64,000 bases of DNA, taken from assembly GCF_000768555.3 (NCBI RefSeq), contig NZ_KN293991.1, positions 248,001 to 312,000 of the forward strand. Direction: 5' to 3'. The position numbers were made by a program, and so were the translations under genes. Numbering within the stretch: the stretch's first letter is position 1; each line of letters starts with the position of its first letter. The notes under the pieces are model-generated. The model was not told the origin of the DNA and did no database searches. It saw nothing but the letters and a program-made list of their open reading frames with translations. Below, one piece after another: positions 8,274 through 16,116 of the stretch. The DNA is from Roseovarius mucosus DSM 17069 (GTDB taxonomy: Bacteria > Pseudomonadota > Alphaproteobacteria > Rhodobacterales > Rhodobacteraceae).

Positions 8274-8501
8274 TTACTTTCTCATTATCTCGGGGAAGCG
8301 TCTGGCGTCGATCCATTGCTTCCCGTCCTTGGGTGCGCCCCATGGGGCGCCAAACTCTTTGCTCACCAGGGCATCATCCAGCGTCAGATCATGCGCGTTC
8401 ACGGCGCGGCGGGCGCGTTTGTGCTCGGCTTTCTTAAACGCCTTGTCGCTTGCGGCGGTGGTCATCCCGCAGATCGGGGTTTTCCGGTAGGATCGAGACA
8501 T
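8274..8501 (-). CDS. Small conserved basic protein
   Basis: The 75-residue product begins MSRSYRKTPICGMTTAASD, a recognisable start for a family of short hypothetical proteins found in many bacteria, rich in Lys, Arg and Ala. The ATG at 8501 is preferred over one at 8531. It lies between the two metallophosphoesterase genes with gaps of 1 to 5 bp, so it is co-transcribed and probably co-functional with them. No function is known. Confidence 0.7.
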   Translation of the reverse strand: MSRSYRKTPICGMTTAASDKAFKKAEHKRARRAVNAHDLTLDDALVSKEFGAPWGAPKDGKQWIDARRFPEIMRK

Positions 8502-8502
8502 A

Positions 8503-9069
8503 TCAGAACTCCCTCGCATTGTGCTCGACATCCGCCCAGTGCTTGTTCACGGGGAGGGTTTTGGCACGTCGGGCGATGTCCTCAAACCTAACGGGCATGA
8601 AATCCCAGACATCGACGCCCACATTGACGCTGTTGCGCGACCCTTTCCAGTTGTTGTGGACGTGCCCGAAGATCTGAAGCGCGCCACGCCGCGCACGATT
8701 CCAGGTGATCATGGGATAGTGGCACAGGGTATGTGGAAGGTTGTCGGGGCCATCATTGATCTCGGCCAGGTGCGAAATGCTGTCCCAAGGCAAGGCCAGC
8801 GTCGGTTCCAGATCATGGTTGCCAATCACCAGATGTTTGCGCGCACCGGGGAGCTCCCTGAAGATGGCTTCAAGATAGTTGGTCTCTTTGGCTTTGGGGC
8901 CAAAGGCAAAGTCGCCAATGATCCAGAGGTCATCGTCCGGACGAACTTTGGACCAGAGGTTTTCAATCAGCACCGTGTCCATGTGACCGGCATTGCGAAA
9001 GGGCCTCCCGCAAAGCGAGATGACCTTTTCGTGTCCGAAATGGGTGTCTGCCGTGTACCAGTTGGTCAT
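8503..9069 (-). CDS. Calcineurin-like metallophosphoesterase 2
   Basis: A 188-residue phosphoesterase beginning MTNWYTADTHFGHE, with the metal ligands in ADTHFGH, GDFAFG, GNHD, and the C-terminal GHVHNN. It belongs to a short metallophosphatase family different from the neighbour at 7465-8268. The start at 9069 is used because the conserved domain begins there; the frame is open further upstream but that part is unlike the family. The substrate is unknown. Tight spacing with 8274-8501 indicates one transcript. Confidence 0.85.
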   Translation of the reverse strand: MTNWYTADTHFGHEKVISLCGRPFRNAGHMDTVLIENLWSKVRPDDDLWIIGDFAFGPKAKETNYLEAIFRELPGARKHLVIGNHDLEPTLALPWDSISHLAEINDGPDNLPHTLCHYPMITWNRARRGALQIFGHVHNNWKGSRNSVNVGVDVWDFMPVRFEDIARRAKTLPVNKHWADVEHNAREF

Positions 9070-9250
9070 GTCCTTGCCTCCGTCATGCCCGATGGCGGCG
9101 GCGTCAGAGGCGTTGCGGTGATGGCGGATCATCTATCGGCGAACAGCTCGAAGCCGCCCGCCATTCTGCGGGCGCTAAATCAGGGTGATATGTGCGCGTA
9201 CTGTGATCATGCAGGTCTCGTAACCGATTTGCAGCGTTTTTGCCATATGC

Positions 9251-9430
9251 CTATGGCGCGCCGTTCACGAAATCCTCGGCTGCCTGATTGAGCCCCGCCC
9301 ATTTTCGCACCCGTGCCTTTAGCTCTGCATATCGCGCGTCTTCCGCCGGGGTGCGGGTGCGCCCGCAGAGGTTTGCCAGTTCCTTGCGGTCGGCTTTGTG
9401 CTTGGGGCTGTCAATCCAATGAATTTCCAT
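9251..9430 (-). CDS. Short hypothetical protein, 59 aa
   Basis: An ATG at 9430 opens a 59-codon frame starting MEIHWIDSPKHKADRKELAN and ending NGAP. The product is highly charged and soluble. It lies 10 bp downstream of the zinc-ribbon gene and upstream of the metallophosphoesterases on the same strand. I recognise no family; the reading frame, spacing and codon use support it being real. Confidence 0.55.
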   Translation of the reverse strand: MEIHWIDSPKHKADRKELANLCGRTRTPAEDARYAELKARVRKWAGLNQAAEDFVNGAP

Positions 9431-9440
9431 GGCGGCTTTC

Positions 9441-9737
9441 CTATTCCTTGCGGTGCCAAAGCTGGTTCGAGAGGTCGACTTTTCGGCCCATCACCAGAAA
9501 GGCGGCTCCGATTACGGCGAAAGGCACCGCCCACCAATTGATCCCCTTGCCGTCCACGAAGGCGAGGAACAGCCCGACAAGCACAAGGCCGACACTCAGA
9601 CCATAGAACTTCAGGCGGCTCATCCACGCGGGCGTGAGGTCTTTGACAGCGCCACATTGGCCGCAAACGGTCGCGCGGACGTCCAGTTCGGTGTAGCAGA
9701 ATGGGCAAGTCTGGGTTTCCGTCGTGACGTCTTTCAT
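9441..9737 (-). CDS. Zinc-ribbon membrane protein, 98 aa
   Basis: The N-terminus holds a CPFC...CGQC zinc-ribbon (Cys 11, 14, 28 and 31 approximately), followed by two hydrophobic segments at about residues 47-62 and 70-87. This suggests a small inner-membrane protein with a cytoplasmic zinc knuckle. It lies 4 bp downstream of the secreted-protein gene at 9742-10587. The function is unknown. Confidence 0.65.
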   Translation of the reverse strand: MKDVTTETQTCPFCYTELDVRATVCGQCGAVKDLTPAWMSRLKFYGLSVGLVLVGLFLAFVDGKGINWWAVPFAVIGAAFLVMGRKVDLSNQLWHRKE

Positions 9738-9741
9738 GGCG

Positions 9742-10587
9742 TCACAGGTCCATGTCGGTGGGCGCGACCAGCGCGTCGGTGGTCAAAGCTTCGAGTATCT
9801 GACGATCCACCTCGGCCACATGCTGGCGGATCAGGTCGAAATCGGTCAGCGAAAAGCTGACGGTCGAGAGCTGCGCGCCGCCATTGAAGCCAACCGTGAA
9901 CAGCGCCGTGCAACCGGGCATGATCGGTGTTTCACGGTGCTGGCGGAAACGGTATTCGGCATCGGCGCTGAAACCGGTTGAGCAGGGGCGATATTGGATC
10001 GTCTTGCGCGGCCCGAACTGACTGACGGTGGTAATCTCATGCAACGGTTGGCCGTCGAGATCAGGAATGAAGCCTTCCTCGCCCCAAGCCCAGGTCGCGC
10101 TGCTTCCGTCGCGCTTCGAAGGCGGGCCATAGCGATCTTCCAGCTGCGCGATCAACGCGGCAGGTTCGGGCAGGTTCTCGTTCGGCTCGCGGATTGTGCG
10201 CTGGATTTGCAGCACCCGCCCGCCCATGGCTTCGGTCGCCAGAGTAGCGTTGATCTCGGCATAAGGATCGCGGCCCATGCGGGTGTGCAGCCCCACGCCC
10301 TGCGTCACCAGCTTCTGATCGAAGGTCAACGCAAAGGCGCGACCCTCGCCATTCTCGACCCGCAGCGCGACCTGTTCGGGCACGAGGATCTGCATCATCC
10401 GCTCCCCGAACATGCTGCTCGCCTCCATCGCCTCCGCCCCCGGCTGAATGTCGAGGATGGCGTAGGGGTAAGGGCGCGGCTTCGGGATGAGCGTTTCGGT
10501 CAGGTGGCCTTGGGCGTGGGCGGCAATCGCGACACTGGAAATCAGTGAAACCATAAACAACTGGCAGGCAAATCGTAATAAACTCAT
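9742..10587 (-). CDS. Secreted/periplasmic hypothetical protein
   Basis: The 281-residue product has a clear Sec signal peptide (hydrophobic core about residues 8-24, cleavage likely after AHAQ). The mature part has no domain I recognise; it contains two cysteines (in RPCSTG and MPGCTAL) that could form a disulfide. It is the first gene of the minus-strand cluster running to 7465 and is divergent from the XRE regulator at 10663, which may control it. Confidence 0.7.
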   Translation of the reverse strand: MSLLRFACQLFMVSLISSVAIAAHAQGHLTETLIPKPRPYPYAILDIQPGAEAMEASSMFGERMMQILVPEQVALRVENGEGRAFALTFDQKLVTQGVGLHTRMGRDPYAEINATLATEAMGGRVLQIQRTIREPNENLPEPAALIAQLEDRYGPPSKRDGSSATWAWGEEGFIPDLDGQPLHEITTVSQFGPRKTIQYRPCSTGFSADAEYRFRQHRETPIMPGCTALFTVGFNGGAQLSTVSFSLTDFDLIRQHVAEVDRQILEALTTDALVAPTDMDL

Positions 10588-10637
10588 CGAAATCTCCTCT
10601 GTCGCTCAAAATGATACGATTAGTCCGTGGACGATTA
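10572..10637. promoter_or_regulatory. ACGATTA repeats in the divergent promoter region (candidate operator)
   Basis: ACGATTA occurs at 10616-10622 and 10631-10637, 15 bp apart, and AATCGTAAT in inverse orientation at about 10571-10579. They lie between the secreted-protein gene and the XRE regulator, where an autoregulatory operator would be expected. Confidence 0.4.
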
Positions 10638-10662
10638 AACACCTTTTTTGCGCTACAGCGGT

Positions 10663-10881
10663 ATGGAGCGCACGTTTACAGTCGAGGATTTTGGGAAGCG
10701 CCTGCGCGAGCTGCGCAAGTCTCAGGGCTATTCGCAGGAAGGGTTTGCCCTGACCGTGGAGCTTGACCGAACTTACATCGGTGGGATCGAGCGCGGGGAG
10801 CGAAATCCGGGCCTCAAGACGATCCTACGGATCGCTGAGGCGCTTGGGATTCCTGTGGCAGAGATGTTCAGTCAAAGATAG
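10663..10881 (+). CDS. XRE-family helix-turn-helix regulator, 72 aa
   Basis: A compact Cro/C1-type DNA-binding protein, essentially a single HTH domain ([18 protein letters not shown] ... [15 protein letters not shown]). In size and pattern it also resembles controller (C) proteins that time restriction-gene expression. The start is unclear: an in-frame TTG at 10648 and the ATG at 10663 both lack a good ribosome-binding site, so the message may be leaderless. It is divergent from the metallophosphoesterase cluster and upstream of the hsd-type operon, so either could be its target. Confidence 0.8.
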   Translation: MERTFTVEDFGKRLRELRKSQGYSQEGFALTVELDRTYIGGIERGERNPGLKTILRIAEALGIPVAEMFSQR

Positions 10882-11033
10882 TGTGAACGGCTCAGAGCCC
10901 CTCCATTCATGGCCTTTGATGCTACGGTGCGGACCGTCTTCCTGCCGTTCGCTGCAAGCGCAAAGAGACTAGTTCTCGGCTTGAGGAGATAGCAACTCAC
11001 AGGCTCTACATTTCATAATTTTTGCCTAGCGCT

Positions 11034-11056
11034 ATGTGTATCCAATGGGTACACAT
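11034..11056. promoter_or_regulatory. 23-bp near-perfect palindrome, likely operator of the RHH regulator
   Basis: ATGTGTATCC (11034-11043) and GGGTACACAT (11047-11056) are 10-bp arms with one mismatch around a 3-bp centre. It lies immediately upstream of the ribbon-helix-helix gene, the first gene of the hsd-type operon. RHH dimers bind short palindromes of this kind and often repress their own operon. Confidence 0.6.
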
Positions 11057-11062
11057 GGTCTT

Positions 11063-11269
11063 ATGATGGAAAAAGATGCCGGAATGCGAATCCGCGTCGA
11101 GCGGGAGCTTCGCGATGAATTTCTCATGATATGCCGCGAGCAGGATCGTCCCGCTGCGCAGGTCATTCGGAGGTTCATGCGGGAATACATAGCGGCGAAG
11201 AAATCAAATCATGCCGGTCAGACCGAGAATGCCGACGGCAGGCCAGTTGCTTCAGAGAGCCAAGGATGA
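11063..11269 (+). CDS. Ribbon-helix-helix DNA-binding protein, first gene of the hsd/ptu-like operon
   Basis: The product, about 68 residues, has the RHH pattern: a short strand MRIRVERELRDEFLMICRE followed by helices with RPAAQVIRRFMREYIAAKK. Such proteins (CopG/Arc type) act as dimeric repressors, often as antitoxins. The longest frame starts at 11036 inside the palindromic operator, so ATG 11063 or 11066 is more likely. Its TGA overlaps the ATG of a 29-codon frame at 11266 that bridges to hsdM. By position it is the regulator of the downstream methylase-ATPase-nuclease operon. No toxin partner is adjacent. Confidence 0.7.
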   Translation: MMEKDAGMRIRVERELRDEFLMICREQDRPAAQVIRRFMREYIAAKKSNHAGQTENADGRPVASESQG

Positions 11270-11355
11270 ATGCCGTAGAGAAAGCCGTTCTTGTTGGACA
11301 AAATTTTTTATTCATTCAGGCGTTTGGAGTGAGGGAGGCAACACATGAAAAATGA
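11266..11355 (+). CDS. 29-codon bridging ORF between RHH gene and hsdM
   Basis: The ATG overlaps the RHH stop (ATGA at 11266-11269) and its TGA (11353-11355) lies 8 bases inside hsdM, whose ATG is at 11345. The peptide starts MNAVEKAVLVGQNF. It may be only a coupling device that carries ribosomes from the regulator into hsdM. It is too short to assign a function, and it could be chance. Confidence 0.35.
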   Translation: MNAVEKAVLVGQNFLFIQAFGVREATHEK

Positions 11356-12760
11356 GAATATAGTTCAGAAAATTTGGAGCCTTTGCCACATCCTTCGCGG
11401 TGATGGGATCAGCTATCACCAATACGTGTCTGAGTTAACATATCTCCTTTTCCTCAAAATCGCTGAAGAGAATGGTGTTGAACGTCTTCTGCCATCTGGC
11501 AACCGTTGGAAGGACCTCCTGGGTCATCCCAAAGATGGCTTGCTGGGCTTCTATCAGGAGATGCTGACCCACCTTGGTACTAGTGCGGAAAGTGAGACGA
11601 TCCAGGCAATATATGCCTTTCCCACTACGGTGTTTTCGCACGACGAGAACCTTCACGCCGTAGTAGATGGAATCGCCAAAATTGATTGGAATGATCTCGC
11701 GGGTGATAGATTTGGACACATCTACGAGGGGCTGATTGAAAAGAGCTCGCAGGATGTTCGTTCTGGAGCAGGTCAATATTTCACTCCAAGGGCATTGGTT
11801 AATTCCATGGTGCGAGCCATGAAACCTAAATTGGGTGAGGTAATTCAGGACCCAGCGGTTGGAAGCGGTGGATTTCTAATTGCAGCGGATCGGTTTGTAC
11901 GTTCGGGGAATGCGAATCAGGCATACGCGAATACGCCCCCGAAATATCAAGGCGTTGAAATTGAAAAAAATACACGCCGAATTTGCTTGATGAATACGTT
12001 TCTGAATGGGCTTGATGCTGAGGTCATATACGGCGATGCACTGACGGATGACGCAAATGGGCTCCAGTTCGCCGATCTAATTCTTGCGAACCCGCCATTC
12101 GGGAGCAAGGCCGGGAGCAGACGATCACTTCGCACCGATCTCCCACACAGTAACGCCAACAAACAATTGGCCTTCCTTCAGCACATATATCTTGGCTTGA
12201 AACCGGGTGGACGCGCTGCGGTCGTTTTGCCGGACAATGTGCTGTCAGATGACGGCGTTGGCAGACTGGTGCGGCACGATCTATTGGATAAGTGCGATCT
12301 CCACACGGTTCTGCGACTCCCGACGGGAATTTTCGCAAGCGCGAGTGTCAAAACAAATGTGCTGTTTTTTACCCGTGGCAATAAGAAGCGCCATAATACA
12401 GAGTCTATTTGGATTTATGACTTGCGTTCAAGCATGCCAGTATTCGGAAAAACTACGCCATTGCTCGATGAGCACTTCTCCGATTTTGAGAAATGCTTCG
12501 GAAATGATCCGCAGGGCAGGTCAAAGCGCGTAGATCAAGGTGAAACTGGTCGGTTCCGTTGCTTTTCACGACAGGAAATTTCTGATCGAGATGATAGTTT
12601 GGCTATTTCTTGGCTGCTCGATGAAAACGGCGATGCTGAGGATGGTGCGGAAACTCCGGAGGAAATTGCCGCTCTGATCCTCTCTCATCTTCAATCGGCA
12701 ATGAATGAAATTGAAGCTGTCGTCGGAGAGCTCATTGAGCCTTCTGAGGTTAACGAATGA
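11345..12760 (+). CDS. hsdM: HsdM-type N6-adenine DNA methyltransferase
   Basis: This 471-residue protein is a type I modification subunit. The N-terminal helical bundle (IVQKIWSLCHILRGDGISY) is followed by the SAM-binding motif DPAVGSGGF (from D169) and the catalytic NPPF (N249-F252). It should methylate adenine in a bipartite site when joined with the specificity subunit. All motifs are intact. It is preceded by an RHH regulator and followed, after 132 bp, by the hsdS-type gene. No hsdR motor subunit lies in the window, so on its own HsdM/HsdS could only methylate or sense sites. The operon is AT-richer than the surrounding chromosome, consistent with horizontal origin. Confidence 0.93.
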   Translation: MKNENIVQKIWSLCHILRGDGISYHQYVSELTYLLFLKIAEENGVERLLPSGNRWKDLLGHPKDGLLGFYQEMLTHLGTSAESETIQAIYAFPTTVFSHDENLHAVVDGIAKIDWNDLAGDRFGHIYEGLIEKSSQDVRSGAGQYFTPRALVNSMVRAMKPKLGEVIQDPAVGSGGFLIAADRFVRSGNANQAYANTPPKYQGVEIEKNTRRICLMNTFLNGLDAEVIYGDALTDDANGLQFADLILANPPFGSKAGSRRSLRTDLPHSNANKQLAFLQHIYLGLKPGGRAAVVLPDNVLSDDGVGRLVRHDLLDKCDLHTVLRLPTGIFASASVKTNVLFFTRGNKKRHNTESIWIYDLRSSMPVFGKTTPLLDEHFSDFEKCFGNDPQGRSKRVDQGETGRFRCFSRQEISDRDDSLAISWLLDENGDAEDGAETPEEIAALILSHLQSAMNEIEAVVGELIEPSEVNE

Positions 12761-12892
12761 CGATGAGGAAGAAATTTACGCAAATAATCCAGTTGGTTTT
12801 GGTAGTTGGAACAGACGGATTGGAGAGTCAGGGGTTCAAAACCGCGCAGCCACGACTGGCAACATGCCCGTGCCGAAAAATGGGAGGTGGGC

Positions 12893-14491
12893 ATGAATAG
12901 TTTACCGAAGGGATGGGCGTCTACAACACTTAAAACGGTCGTCGAGCCGTATGAGAGTATTGATCCCAGACGACAACCTGAGCGGCAATTTCGATATGTC
13001 GATATCGGCTCAATTGACAATCGGATACAGAAGATAACCGACCCAAAGGAATTCCTTGGGCGGGAGGCTCCCTCTCGGGCACGTAGAGTGATCAAAACTG
13101 ATGATGTTCTATTTGCGACGGTAAGAACATATCTGAAAAACATTGCGCTGGTAACAGAGGATTTAGATGGAGAATTAACGACCACTGGAATTGTACCCCT
13201 TCGACCCAATAGCGCGATAGCACCAAAATATCTGTTCAATTGGGTTCGCTCTGATGGCTTTATTGCATCTATTTCAAAATCTCAAAGTGGAACGCTTTAC
13301 CCTGCGGTGTCGGAAACGCACGTGTTAGCCGCAGAGATTACTGTTCCGCCCCTCGCGGAGCAAAAGCGTATAGTTGCTAAACTTGATAATTTGATTTCCC
13401 GCATAGCCTCCGCCCACGACGCCCTCAATCTTATTCCGGCGCTGATAGAGAAGTATAAAGCTTGCTCCCTCGAGAAAGCGTTTTCAGAGTGGATCAACTC
13501 ACCCGTAGCTAAAGAACAGAATAACTCATGGAAACAGAGTGAAATACTCATAGGAGAACTGGTCGAGAACGTCGTTGCCGGCAAAAATCTCCGCTGTGAA
13601 GAACGACCGCCTTCGCTAAATGAAAGAGGCGTAGTGAAGGTAAGTGCCGTCTCATGGGGTAAATTCGATCCGTTTGCATCAAAGACACTGCCGCCCACTT
13701 TTGTGCCGCCCGAAAAATCTCGAATTCGAAATGGTGACCTTCTAATCTCAAGGGCAAATACACTCGAATTGGTGGGAGCGGTTGTAGTCGTCGAGGGGTG
13801 TCCCGAAAACCTCTATCTGAGCGATAAGGTTCTTCGCTTGGAAATGCCGGATGACGATAAACGTTGGCTGATGTGGTTCTTGCGCTCGCCAAAAGGTCGA
13901 AACGAAATCGAGGTCCGTGCAAGTGGAAATCAGATGTCCATGCGGAACCTATCGCAAAAACAATTGCGAGAAATCCCTCTTCCTTGGCCAGCACCCAATG
14001 TTCGAAGAGAAATAGTCCGCCGTATCGAAACTACCTTTGCCTGGCTCGACCTCGTATCCGATGAGCAAGTTGCCGCAGCACAACGGCTTTCTGCGCTTGA
14101 TGCGTCTATTCTGCAGACAGCCTTCAGGGGGCAGCTTGTCCCTCAAAATACAAATGATGAGCCTGCATTAACGCTGCTCGAAAGGGTTGAGACCGAAAAT
14201 CGGCCTACAGCCGCAGAAACGAAAACAGATCGCAATTTGAAGGCGAGCTCTCAGAAGCTATTGAAGAGAGGGGCGAGGATGGCAAATTTGATCGAGGTTT
14301 TGAAATCCAAAGGAGATTGGGTTTCCGCTAACAAAGCGGCACAAGCGCTTGGCATTGGCGATGGCGCGACATCTGATGCGGTTGAGGAGTTCTACAACGA
14401 ACTGCGGTTGCACTTGCGAAATGGTCGCATCGAGGTCGAACGCCGGGGAAGTGAAGACTGGTTACGGCTGACGCCGATCCGTGAGGACTGA
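12893..14491 (+). CDS. hsdS: HsdS-type specificity subunit with C-terminal winged-helix-like tail
   Basis: A 532-residue DNA-recognition subunit. It begins MNSLPKGWASTTL after the ribosome-binding site GGGAGGTGGG; an upstream in-frame ATG at 12806 is rejected. It has two target-recognition domains separated by the conserved coiled-coil spacer PLAEQKRIVAKLDNLISRI, and the second ends with VRREIVRRIETTFAWLD and the SILQTAFRGQLVPQ segment. Beyond the usual end there is a tail of about 75 residues (from about 456) with LIEVLKSKGDWVSANKAAQA and a possible winged-helix fold. The stop is 2 bp before the ATPase gene. A tail like this could dock the ATPase/HNH pair; that is inference. Confidence 0.9.
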   Translation: MNSLPKGWASTTLKTVVEPYESIDPRRQPERQFRYVDIGSIDNRIQKITDPKEFLGREAPSRARRVIKTDDVLFATVRTYLKNIALVTEDLDGELTTTGIVPLRPNSAIAPKYLFNWVRSDGFIASISKSQSGTLYPAVSETHVLAAEITVPPLAEQKRIVAKLDNLISRIASAHDALNLIPALIEKYKACSLEKAFSEWINSPVAKEQNNSWKQSEILIGELVENVVAGKNLRCEERPPSLNERGVVKVSAVSWGKFDPFASKTLPPTFVPPEKSRIRNGDLLISRANTLELVGAVVVVEGCPENLYLSDKVLRLEMPDDDKRWLMWFLRSPKGRNEIEVRASGNQMSMRNLSQKQLREIPLPWPAPNVRREIVRRIETTFAWLDLVSDEQVAAAQRLSALDASILQTAFRGQLVPQNTNDEPALTLLERVETENRPTAAETKTDRNLKASSQKLLKRGARMANLIEVLKSKGDWVSANKAAQALGIGDGATSDAVEEFYNELRLHLRNGRIEVERRGSEDWLRLTPIRED

Positions 14492-14493
14492 TC

Positions 14494-16113
14494 ATGCGCA
14501 TCGATTGGCTGTGGATTGGCGAATATAAAAACCTGAAAGACCTGACGATTGATTTCGCTCAGGGGCATCTGATTACCGTATTGATTGGCAGGAACGGGAC
14601 TGGCAAGTCGAATGTTCTGGAGGCGGCAACAGTTCTTTTCCGCGACCTTATCATGGGTGAGGATGCGAACGGGAGCAAAAACAAGCCGTCCTTTTCTTAT
14701 CGAGTTTGCTATCAGATCAAGGACAAATGGGTTCGCATTGATGCCGATCCAGCAGGCAAAGAAGCATATCGCGTTAAAATCGCGCCCTACGATCCCAATG
14801 CTGAACCTCCGCCTGCTGCTATCAGCTTTGAGGAAGCTCCTGGCGAAGCATTGGCTCTTTCCAAGTTGCGTGATCCAGATGACGGCTATCTGCCGAAATT
14901 TGTGTTTGGCTATTATTCCGGCCAAAGCGAGAGGATGGAAGAGGTCTTTCTCAAATATCTAGAACGGTACGACAAAGATCTTCGGGCTGGAAAAAACCCT
15001 GGCTTGAAGCGCCTATTCTATGCGCTTCCAGTTCATAGCAATTTTGTTTTGCTGTCTTTCATCGTGAATAACGCCGAGTTGACAGACAAATTTTTGCAGG
15101 AACAACTTGGCCTTGAAGAGGGCGGGATCGAATCCGTTCTCTTCGTTCTTAGACAGCCTTCATGGACATCCAAGGACGGCGATCCACGCTTCTGGAATGC
15201 GCGTGGCGTCGTATCCGACTTCCTGGCTACGCTTTACGATATATCTCTTGCGCCATTGCGGATCACTCGGAAGGAAAAGGTAAGTCTATGGAACTCGCGA
15301 ACTCTGGAATTTCTGTATCTATTTGTGAAAGATCTTGATGCACTGCGCAAGCTGGCTGGCGGAAAGAGCACTGCCCAGTTCTTTCAAGACTTGGAAAGCA
15401 CCTACGTTTCTGAGCTGATCGATGAGGTGCGGATCAGGGTGAAGCTGCGGAAAAATGACGGATCGGTTACTTTCCGTGAGTTAAGTGAAGGCGAACAGCA
15501 GCTCCTAACCGTGCTTGGGTTGCTTCGTTTCACAGCGGAAGAGGAAAGCCTGTTTCTGCTTGACGAGCCCGACACGCACCTGAACCCAAGATGGAGTGTC
15601 GAATATCTTCAGCATATCCGTAATTTTTTGAATGTGAATGGGATAGAAAAGCAGAGCAGTCATGTTCTCCTGGCCACGCACAATCCGGTTGCTGTAGCTG
15701 AGCTTGAGAAGGAGCAAGTTCAGATTCTTTCCCGCGATAAGGAAACGCAGGCGATCTCGGCTGCGGAGCCGGATACGCATCCGCGTGGAATGGGCTATGC
15801 GGGTGTAATGACCAGTGAGATGTTTGGATTAAGCGCTGCGCTGGATACGCATACTCAAGACTTACTCGAGAGGAAGCGTCGTATCAGTGCAATGGATGTG
15901 CTTAGCGAAGATGACAGAAAAGCGCTGAAGGAAATCAATGAGGAACTTCAAAATTACGGGTTTCGTTATGAAGTGCGTGATCCAGAACTCAAGGAAGCGT
16001 TGCGCAGGCTGGATCAGGAGGTCAAACCGACAGGTGAAAGAGAGGAAATGCCCGATGAGGCCGAAAAAGCAAGCCGCCTAATTCAGGATGCCTTGAAGCA
16101 AGGGGAGGACTGA
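14494..16113 (+). CDS. AAA/ABC-type ATPase, PtuA-like (Septu effector ATPase)
   Basis: A 539-residue soluble ATPase of the RecF/SMC-like overcoming-lysogenization group. Walker A is GRNGTGKS (G32-S39), the ABC signature region is LSEGEQQLL (about 328), and Walker B is LFLLDEPD (D357, E358), followed by a downstream H-loop region with LLATHNPVAVAEL. A large helical insertion lies between Walker A and the signature. Paired with the HNH gene 3 bp downstream, it has the architecture of PtuA of the Septu anti-phage system and of retron ATPase effectors. It starts 2 bp after hsdS, so it is part of the hsd-type operon. The pairing is the basis of the PtuA call. Confidence 0.8.
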   Translation: MRIDWLWIGEYKNLKDLTIDFAQGHLITVLIGRNGTGKSNVLEAATVLFRDLIMGEDANGSKNKPSFSYRVCYQIKDKWVRIDADPAGKEAYRVKIAPYDPNAEPPPAAISFEEAPGEALALSKLRDPDDGYLPKFVFGYYSGQSERMEEVFLKYLERYDKDLRAGKNPGLKRLFYALPVHSNFVLLSFIVNNAELTDKFLQEQLGLEEGGIESVLFVLRQPSWTSKDGDPRFWNARGVVSDFLATLYDISLAPLRITRKEKVSLWNSRTLEFLYLFVKDLDALRKLAGGKSTAQFFQDLESTYVSELIDEVRIRVKLRKNDGSVTFRELSEGEQQLLTVLGLLRFTAEEESLFLLDEPDTHLNPRWSVEYLQHIRNFLNVNGIEKQSSHVLLATHNPVAVAELEKEQVQILSRDKETQAISAAEPDTHPRGMGYAGVMTSEMFGLSAALDTHTQDLLERKRRISAMDVLSEDDRKALKEINEELQNYGFRYEVRDPELKEALRRLDQEVKPTGEREEMPDEAEKASRLIQDALKQGED

Positions 16114-16116
16114 GAC

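Noticed and set aside
12705..12896. A small open frame between hsdM and hsdS
   Set aside because: It overlaps the end of hsdM and the hsdS ribosome-binding site and has no features. The 132-bp gap is probably non-coding.
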